Assembly: GCA_022410635.1 (NCBI GenBank) | Contig: JAJVDF010000001.1 | Location: 10,580,777-10,644,776 of the forward strand | DNA: 64,000 bases | Reading direction: 5' to 3' | Source: Tretioscincus oriximinensis | Taxonomy: Eukaryota > Chordata > Lepidosauria > Squamata > Gymnophthalmidae | In this document: positions 57,001-64,000 of the stretch, one piece after another | How positions within the stretch are numbered: position 1 is the stretch's first letter | Layout: the number at the start of each line of letters is the position of its first letter | Position numbers and translations under genes: made by a program | Notes under the pieces: model-generated | Databases searched by the model: none | The model's input: the letters and a program-made list of their open reading frames with translations, nothing else | Told to the model about the DNA's origin: nothing

Positions 57001-60000
57001 CTCGTCCCCCAGCCAGCACTGCTGAGAATTTACTGGGCGAAGGCACTGGTGGAGGACCCAAATATCAAGCATCTACAGTGCTCATCTTGAGTACGGTAGT
57101 GCTGCCGTTAGCAACTGACCCCAGTGGAGGCTCTTTGGGCAACCTTAATGTGTTGCTGTATTTGCTCTATAGCTCTATCTCATGCACACAGAACGTTTTG
57201 GACAGGGTAGCCTATACCAGCATGAAGGAAGCAGAGATCTAGCATGCTTTGTTGGCCAGTCCACCAACCAGCATGGAAAGGGTTTCCTTTTTACTATCTA
57301 AGTACCTTAGACTCAAGCATTCATTCCATTAGTATTGTGTTCATTCTTAAACTTTAATATGAACTTTAACAGTTTTTCTATCACACCTGTTTTGCAAACA
57401 AATGAAGAACAAATGAGGTATAGCTGGCACTGTGGAAGAATAATTGACTTGGCTCATTTGATTTGATTGGCTTCTGAGCTTGGCATTTATTCAGTATTGA
57501 ACTCTTGGAATCAGCCTTGCAAGGTGCCTAAGACTGACGTTACCTTTTAAAAAAAAAACACCAGATATTTCTTTCATCCTGAATGCACCCATGAAGGTAG
57601 GACAGCTAGTTGCACACTATTAGTAACTATAGTATTGTATATTGTAAACTTGTATATCAGGACCCATTTTGGGTTTAGTCTAATTCTTCAGACTGAAGAT
57701 GCTTTTCCAGGGGTGCTTATCTGCTTGTGCCAAGATAGTAAGGAGTGTCAGATGGTGACACACTTTGCCCAGTGTTTACGCTCTGGATAATCTCTGGTTC
57801 CTTCAACCAATGCTTATTTATTCTATAATTTTTAATATTTTAGAACAAAGCACTTCCACAACTTCTGTTTTAGACTGTTTTAGTGAAGGTTTTGCCATTG
57901 CCTTCTGCTTGAGATGGCCAGCAGCTACTGATAATGCACTGTATGAGATAGAAAGCTGAACCAGATGGACTGTGGCCTAATTCAGCAGGAGTCATCTTAT
58001 GAGATCCATAAGAACATAGGAGAAGTCTTCCTTCCAAGTCCAGCAGTCTGTCTCATACAATGGCACACCAACTGCTTCTGGGTGGAGGAGACAAAACCTT
58101 CGCCCATTCCCAACTCCTTACAACTGATAGAGGATTTCTGTCTGCCACTCCAACCTAGCCATTCAATAGTAATCCATTCTATTAACCATTTTTGCACTTG
58201 GTCTGCGTGAATTTGTTTAATCCTTTCTGAAAGCTATCCAAGCTAGTTGCTGTCAGCACCTCTACTTATAATAAAGACTTTCTGGGTTAAAAAAATACTT
58301 GCTCTCGTTTTGGCCCACATAAAACCAGGATAGAGATTTTGCCCCTTTAATTAGGGTTGCCATACGTCCCGGTAAACCGGGACAAACCCGGTTTTGGGGA
58401 CTAAAATATAGTCCCCTCCGGGTTTTAAGGTAAAATCCCGGCTTTTTACATTCCCCGATGCAGCATCAGGGAATGTAAAAAGGCGGGATTTTAAAGGAAA
58501 AGCAGCCGTCAGAGCTGACGGCTGCAGCGCGTGCAATGCTTTCTGGGGTCCTGGGAGGACCCTCGGAGCGCGCCATAGCTGCTCCTTGGCTAGAGGCTGG
58601 GTTTCGTCCTGCTCTGAGGCAAGCGCGCCAGCCCCAGCGGAGCAAAAACGCCTGGGTTTCTGACAGGAGAATAGCTCTGTTCTCCTGCCACAAACTCAAG
58701 CGTTTTTGCTCCGCTGGAGTTGGCGCGCTTGCCTCAGAGCAGGACGAAACCCAGCCTCTAGCAAAGGAGCAGCTGAGTGNGCACACGCGTGCGTGCGCGC
58801 GCACACGGACGCTTGTAGTGAGAGAAGAGAGGTTCTGCCAGTCTCTACAAGCGTCTGTGTGTGCGCATGCGCGCGCGCACGCCTGTTCATGTGTGCGCGC
58901 ACGCGCGTGCACGCACCCACCCCCACCCACGTCCCGGTTTGGGGATGCCAAGATATGGCAACCCTACCTTTAATGGATGTGAAAAAGTAGTCATCGTGTG
59001 TCCCCCTAAGTGCTGCAAGCATTAGAAACTGCAGCTGGTAAAAAAGATCCTCTCTTCTATAGCCATAAAAGCTGCAAGGTTCAGTCCCAGTTTTTATGTG
59101 GAAGCCTCAGCTTGTCCTTCCTAACTATCAATTTCACAGGGTAATACATGGTTCTAGTGTTGTGTGATAAACAGAAGGATTTATACTTCCTTCTTGCCTC
59201 TTCTTCAATTTCCCTCTCAGGACCCTTCCTTAATCTGTGTGGNTTTTTTTCTCTTGCTGCCCTGCAACATAGAACTAGTTGCCTCAGGACATTTCATAGA
59301 GAAGCTGGGTTAGGTCATTGTCAAAATTGATAAGAGTCAAAGACCTTACAGTCTTTGAGGGTAGGGATATTGTTCCCTGAGGACCAGAAGCTTTCAGTAA
59401 TGTACTAACCTTTGCAATACATTCTAATCTTAGTTGCTGATATGCCTTTTTTTTCTTTCCAGGTTGCACGGAGACTCCCAAGACATGTGCGAGTTCTGCA
59501 AAGGCTGGTAAGCTTTTAGCTGATTGCATTAGGTGGGGAGGCAAAGTGAGCAGGAACAGTGATGAGGAAGCAGCTGGAAAAACACTGGTGCTCCTCCCTG
59601 ATAGCTGTGTTCTCTTGACAGCAGTTTATACAAACAGCATGCAGTGTATACATCAGCCCACTTGCACAAACATGTGCAATGCACATACCATCTAGGCTTT
59701 GAAAATCAGAAACAGCAGGGTTTTTTTTTAACAATGGAATTTATATGTGTAAATATGCAAAGTTTCAAAAGAATATCCAGAACTCATTTAGTTGTATAAG
59801 GACTATAATAAAGTTGCCACACAACAGTGCTCAGTTTCATAGGAGCATCAAACTAAACTCCCACAAACCCTGTATCTCTTTTTAGATAAACAATGGACAA
59901 ATGAAACTGCTCTGCTCTAAATTAGGAGTCAAACAAAATCTTCTTTTCTAGCCTGAAAACTCTATAATCCACTTGCAAAATTAATGTTTAATTTCCCAAG

Positions 60001-63000
60001 CCTTTGTTGCAGGTTAATGGAAATAGAATATACAGTATAAAGGGGAAACTGAAGCACAGTTCCCGTGAGACGCAGAGCTTCCCAATCCATAGGAGAGACG
60101 GAATCATGTTTATACAGAACTTGGTTGCAACTCTGCTTTACTTGCTCTCTTTAAAATGGTGCAGATAAGGATTGCACCCAGATGTTTGCAGTCACCTGTC
60201 TTAAAACACCTTATTTAAATGCATAGTAGAGAGATCTGGATGAGTTGCATCCGTGAAACAATGTGTGTTACTGTCCAAACCTGAAATTATTCCACATGAT
60301 GCGATGCAAGTCCATGTAACAGGCTGATGTCATGGTTGGTTCCATGCTGCATCCAGTTCACCACATCATCACTGTCTTTGAATTCAACTCCACATCTGCC
60401 TTCAAAGCTGAACTGTAGTTGCAAGTTCACACTTAACGGGGGTTCGCTTACCACGTTATTAGGCTCCTTAGCTTGTCTAAGGCAGCTGGATCCACAGTAT
60501 ACAGACACGTGTAAAGTAATTCACACAGAGGCCATAAACCTAGGTTGAGAGGCAATCCAGGAGGCTCATGGGTTATGAGACACTCCAGAACACCCTCTTG
60601 CAGAGGTTTTTATTGACTCCAGAATCAGAAGACGCGGATCAAATTAGTGATGTCAGAAGGGGTTGTACAAAGGTGTGGTTTAGGGTGGACCGGAGGTGTG
60701 CCCAGGTAGTGACACCTGTGTGACACGTTTCTCTCCTCCCAATGGAGGAGCAGCCTGTGTCAGGAAATGCCAAATATGGTAAGGTTGCATTATACAAGAT
60801 TGACCCTTACTTGACCCATGGTAAGACTATTACCTTCCAGGACCTGGAAAACTGTGACTCACTCCTCAGGAACAGAGCTTTAACGGGCTTCCTTGCTGCC
60901 ATTAATAGGCTAAATGGCTTTAGCCTTCTCCATGGCTAAGAAAACAATGGATTGCCCTTTCGCCACAATAGGTGTGATTAAGCCCTTAAGACTTGGAGGA
61001 ACCCTTGAATGGGATATGCCCTCAGGACAGGAAGAGAGATTTGCCTCTCTTGTTTACCTTCTGAGGAGGGGAATTTCCAAGTAGAATTATCAAAATTTTC
61101 CAGCCAGGCCTCTCTGGAGCTTTCAGGGACCAATCTTTGTATATTTTATATCAAATATATAAATGCCAATTAATATCTCACATATGGCTAACCCCAACAC
61201 ACACTCTTTCTGTTGAGGATGGCAATACAAAGCAGCTTCGAAGGTGCTCTGGATCCAAGCTTCTGTAATGATGTAATTTCCACTTCACTATGACTGCACA
61301 CCATGCAGATCCTTCCTACATGCAAATGTGCTGCTGCTAATGGAGATTTAGCAGCATTACTACACATGTAAATAAATGTGCTCTATCAATAGATTTGGGG
61401 CTGTTAGAATAGATATAATATGGATCAGCACTTGCGCTATGCAATCCCTGTGATCTAGTATGCTCCCTAAAATGAATCACTAGCCTGTGCAGACAGAGCC
61501 TTCGTTATTAGGCTAATCATTTTAGCAAAGACTCCTTTCTTTCAGCCTAGTGTAATGCAACCTTTTAAGTGTAATGCAACCTGCCCCTCCCCCCTCCAGC
61601 CAAGAGAGTGTCATATTTAATAGCCCTGTAAAGCACAACATAATCTACTCTTCCCCCGATAGGAAAGTCCATTGTGCAATACCTCTTTTAGTTTGCATGC
61701 AAGTGCAACTCGCTGTTTCTCCTCATGCTTATCAGGGAAGTTCATTTTGGGATGAGGCCCAGCAGCATGCAACAATAGTTTAATTCTCATGACCATCTTG
61801 TCAATGACCAATAGGGGGCGTTACTTCCCTCTATAACAGGGGTGGGCAATTAATTTTTCCCAAGGGGCCGCATGAGAAATTGGGGTGGTTTTAGAGGGCT
61901 GGATTAATATAGTTAACTCAGTTCTACCCAATACTGTATATAACTCTGAGCTAAGAGGGGCGGGCCGGTCAGAGACAGTAGGAGGGCCACATGTGGCCCT
62001 CGGGCCGCCCCTTGCCCAGGTCTGCTCTATAAACAGGTTTTTAAAGATCCCATTATATATATATTTTTACACAGTAGGAATTATTTTAATTCCATTAGAT
62101 TTGAATGTTCTGAAATAAAGAGAAGATGAGATGAAAAAAACTAGTTTTAATCTCAGCATTATGACTGATGCTAGAGCTAGGTAAAGTATATTACCCAAGG
62201 GCACGTCTCTGTTTTTAGCTGGAGAAAACTTGCAAAACCACATACATTTATGGAAATAGCCTAAACCCATAACTCATACTCTCCGGTGTGCAAGAGATGA
62301 AATGCCCCCAAATAGAAAAAAACACCAGATGCCTCTATACAACTAGCCCAGTTGTTCTCCTGTAAGCCCATAGGTTCAAATGAATCTTTGCAGCTTGAAA
62401 GAAAATAAAGGACAACTTTTTGAAGCAAACTGGGATTTCATCCATAGCAGGTCTGTGCCTAATTTGCCATAAAGAACAGCTCTTTTTCCAATGGATCCTC
62501 CCAACTTCCTTACACAAGCCTGTCTCTTAAAGAGACAGGGGGACAAAAGCTATAGAAGTATATGGGACTTTATTTATGCCACACTGAAGGATCTGATAAG
62601 GTTGTTCCAATTTTGTTCTGAGCATTCTGTCAACTATAAGAACTAAAAGCATAAGAGGAGCCCCAATGGTTCAAGCCACAACACATCCAGTCAAGCATCT
62701 GCCTCACACATTGGTTCAGCATTTCTGATTATCTCAAAGGGCAGAGGAACAAAAACCTTCACCTGTTCTCAATGCCTTCTGCTTTGGGGGCCCTCCTGCC
62801 TGTCACACAAGCCTTGAGGTAGCATTAGGCATTCTTTCTAGCAGCTATTCATATACTTGGCCTCCATGAATTGTGTATTCTTTCTGAAAAANCTATCCAG
62901 ATCTGTTGCTGTCATCACTTCTTCTGGTAGTACATTCTGGTGACCTTCTAGGGTGAAAAAGTTATTCTACACTTTGGTCCTAACTCTTTTGCCCACCAGC

Positions 63001-63563
63001 TTCATAGATCCCTCCNGCCACCCTAGGTCTATTAAGATTAACAATCTGACATTTTAAATCTTCACTCAGGCACATTTGTTGTCAACCCTAAGGTGTCATT
63101 TATGTTAGCACTCAGACCTACCCCTTTCCAAGAATGTGCCAAGTCCTGGTTTCACCCTCTCTGAATGATTTGCAACTGCTGTGCAGAGCTCCACCTTTAA
63201 CAAGTGTTTGCTTATCCTGAGGGGATTCCTGACACTCCTCTGCCCCTGGGCCTTTCATGTAGGGATTTGCTTGATAATCAAGGTAATTGAAGACTTTACA
63301 TTCAGGAAAGAAATGCTTAAATAGCTGCTGATGGATTGCTGGGGGGTGTATGAACAAGTTCTGTTGGATAGGAAACAACTTTCTGCTTTCTTCTTCTAGG
63401 AAACAAGACCACGGATGTCTGAGTTCATGGTGAGATCAACAATCATTTCTCGCTATGCCTTTACCACCGTTTCCTGCACCTTGGTGAACAGTGGCTCTGA
63501 GGCCAGGGAAGGCATCTTTGAGATGCAGATACCAATCACAGCCTTCATTTCCAATTTTACCAT
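47881..63563 (+). CDS. ITIH5: ITIH5, inter-alpha-trypsin inhibitor heavy chain 5 (first three exons; rest beyond window)
   Basis: Secreted heavy-chain family protein of the extracellular matrix. Unlike ITIH1-3 it is not known as a stable part of the plasma bikunin complexes. Exons 47881-48000, 59463-59507 and 63400-63563 join in one frame of 329 nt (109 residues plus two bases): signal peptide, short basic linker and first half of the VIT domain. MSEFMVRSTIISRYAFTTVS and FEMQIP..AFI.NFTM are nearly those of human ITIH5, and LPRHVRVLQRL matches its linker. Introns 1 and 2 are about 11.5 and 3.9 kb. The remaining VIT, vWA and C-terminal exons must lie right of 64000. The gene is divergent from ITIH2, with 14.9 kb between the start codons. 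Confidence 0.92.
49233..49367. mobile_element. short fold-back element, GTCACAC-type
   Basis: GGCCTAGTCACACCCTTGCT near the left pairs with the reverse of GCACCTGTGTGACCAGGACC at the right; CTTCAAGTCTGAAGA forms the middle. Flanks are CTA and TTA. Related pieces lie at 1290-1340, 33446-33540, 51374-51495, 53200-53300, 55820-55900 and 57660-57720. Confidence 0.5.
50535..50795 (+). mobile_element. L2-like LINE 3' tail
   Basis: GGGCCTTCTGGGTGTTTGCC, then TCCCTGAGACCTTCAGGTAT and AGGGCAGGGTATAAGAATAA with an AATA tail. Same family as 36540-37345. Confidence 0.7.
51865..52043. mobile_element. TAGGCTGACC-type hAT-like MITE, copy 3
   Basis: 179 bp, ends TAGGCTGACCAGACGACCCC and GGGGTCATCTTGTCAGCCTA. 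Flanks GTCATATCG and GTCATATGG indicate an 8-bp duplication with one change. A (TG)n tract at 51897-51910 lies inside. Confidence 0.75.
57900..58315. mobile_element. two CR1/L2-like LINE 3' ends, tail to tail
   Basis: 57930-58000 ends a plus-strand copy (GAACCAGATGGACTGTGGCC ... TCATCTTATGAG) and 58008-58315 begins a minus-strand copy (CATAAGAACATAGGAGAAG). Both are diverged. Confidence 0.6.
58352..58966. mobile_element. fold-back hAT-type non-autonomous element, copy B (intact)
   Basis: 615 bp, ends TAGGGTTGCCATACGTCCCG and GGCAACCCTA, with a perfect 8-bp duplication CCTTTAAT at 58344-58351 and 58967-58974. Internal inverted segments (GAGGCTGGGTTTCGTCCTGC against GCAGGACGAAACCCAGCCTC) and two long CG/CA alternating tracts at 58775-58910. 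No transposase. The long frames here on both strands are by-products of this repeat. Confidence 0.9.
59463..59507 (+). CDS. ITIH5: ITIH5 exon 2: 15-residue microexon
   Basis: 45 nt encoding VARRLPRHVRVLQRL, phase 0 both ends, with a pyrimidine-rich acceptor (TTTCTTTCCAG) and GTAAGC donor. It matches LRVPRQVRLLQRL of human ITIH5, which comes just before the VIT domain. The short length limits certainty, but frame and order are right. Confidence 0.85.
61837..62025. mobile_element. CAGGGGTGGGCAA-type hAT MITE
   Basis: 189 bp, left end CAGGGGTGGGCAATTAATTT, right end TTGCCCAGGTCTG, and perfect 8-bp duplication CTCTATAA at 61829-61836 and 62026-62033. Interior has GGGCCGCATGAG and CATGTGGCCCTCGGGCCGCC, typical of this widespread vertebrate hAT repeat group. 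Confidence 0.85.
62642..63040 (-). mobile_element. old CR1/L2-like LINE 3' fragment
   Basis: CTAAAAGCATAAGAGGAGCC, GCCTCACACATTGG, then TTCTTCTGGTAGTACATTCT and GGGTGAAAAAGTTATTC. Diverged minus-strand copy. Confidence 0.6.
63400..63563 (+). CDS. ITIH5: ITIH5 exon 3: first half of VIT domain
   Basis: 164 nt, starts ETRPRMSEF and continues STIISRYAFTTVSCTLVN then FEMQIPITAFISNFT, ending two bases into the Met codon (phase 2). STIISRYAFTTVSC is identical to human ITIH5. N107-F-T is the conserved sequon. Acceptor TTCTTCTAG, donor GTAGGT. Confidence 0.95.
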
Positions 63564-63718
63564 GTAGGTGAGAGAGGTTATGATATGTTGGAAAACATTA
63601 GATGAATACGTTCAAGTTTCTGGTTCCTCAATTCAAGTATTTTATTAACTCTGGGTTTCAACTAGCTTCACAACATAAGATATACTTTATAAGGGCTTTA
63701 TTCATAGGACAATACTGA

Positions 63719-64000
63719 ACATAAGAACATAAGAACATAAGAAGAGCCATACTGGATCAGGCCACAGCCCATCGAGTCCAGCATTCTGTGTCACACAAAG
63801 GCCCACCAGATGCACCTGGGCAGTCCGAACAGAGGAAAGCAAAATATGCTGCTCCTGTTCGTGACTCCCTGCAAATGGTATTTCAAAAGTCCTGCCTGTT
63901 GCTCCATCCCGGAGGCTACATCCAGACAACTATCTTAGTATCCATTTATACCCTTAGTGTCCATAAACCTGTCTAGTCCTGTCTTGAAACTATCCAAGCT
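63719..64000 (-). mobile_element. CR1/L2-like LINE 3' end, young copy, cut by window edge
   Basis: Starts with three AACATAAG units, then continues nearly identical to 4060-4325. Lies in ITIH5 intron 3, about 160 bp after exon 3, antisense to the gene. Confidence 0.8.

Larger units (their letters stand above)
48001..59462 (+). other. ITIH5 intron 1
   Basis: 11.5 kb without a recognised exon. Contains fold-back pieces at 49233-49367 and 51374-51495, a LINE tail at 50535-50795, a MITE at 51865-52043, LINE ends at 57900-58315 and a fold-back hAT-type element at 58352-58966. Stretches 52050-53180 and 53800-57650 show no clear feature beyond scattered fragments of the GAGACTAA hairpin family (53290, 55700). 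Confidence 0.6.
59508..63399 (+). other. ITIH5 intron 2
   Basis: 3.9 kb without a recognised exon; includes the hAT-type MITE at 61837-62025 and an old LINE end at 62642-63040. 60550-61200 is unlike neighbouring repeats and has a reversed AATAAA near 60611, but no matching long terminal repeat was found. Confidence 0.5.

Noticed and set aside
58466..58973. Long open frames on both strands (145-161 codons)
   Set aside because: They lie entirely inside the fold-back hAT-type element; the long frames come from CG-rich alternating repeats poor in stop codons.
60550..61200. Possible solitary LTR of an endogenous retrovirus
   Set aside because: No TG...CA ended repeat with target duplication and no retroviral protein remnants seen.

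Overview
The window is vertebrate nuclear DNA, most likely from a squamate reptile. The evidence is intron-split genes, 5'-truncated CR1/L2-type LINEs, tRNA-derived SINEs with pyrimidine tails, and many short hAT-like and Harbinger-like elements. Scattered single Ns suggest a draft assembly. Species cannot be decided from sequence alone.

Two protein genes are visible, both of the inter-alpha-trypsin inhibitor heavy-chain family. They lie head to head. ITIH2 is on the minus strand: 15 coding exons run from the start codon at 32989 down to about 5439. They encode about 664 residues: signal peptide, propeptide, VIT domain, von Willebrand A domain with an intact metal site, and the start of the C-terminal half. 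I found no later exons, so they probably lie left of position 1. ITIH5 is on the plus strand: exon 1 at 47881, exon 2 at 59463 and exon 3 at 63400; the rest lies beyond 64000. The ITIH5-ITIH2 divergent pair is the same arrangement as on human chromosome 10p14. All 18 exons have consistent reading phases, GT/AG borders and no stops.

Layout: 1-5438, ITIH2 intron 15, repeat-rich; 5439-32989, ITIH2, including a degraded 2.7-kb CR1 in intron 9; 32990-47880, intergenic, no gene recognised, dense in transposons; 47881-64000, the start of ITIH5 with two long introns.

The products are secreted. ITIH2 (HC2) is made in liver, is linked through chondroitin sulphate to bikunin, and is transferred to hyaluronan; ITIH5 is a related extracellular matrix protein. 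No operon-like or novel defence system is seen. The unusual content is in the mobile elements: a 730-bp fold-back retroelement with a 15-bp target duplication nested in a DNA-transposon-like repeat, a hairpin element inserted next to an ITIH2 splice acceptor, and several families of fold-back elements with intact target-site duplications.
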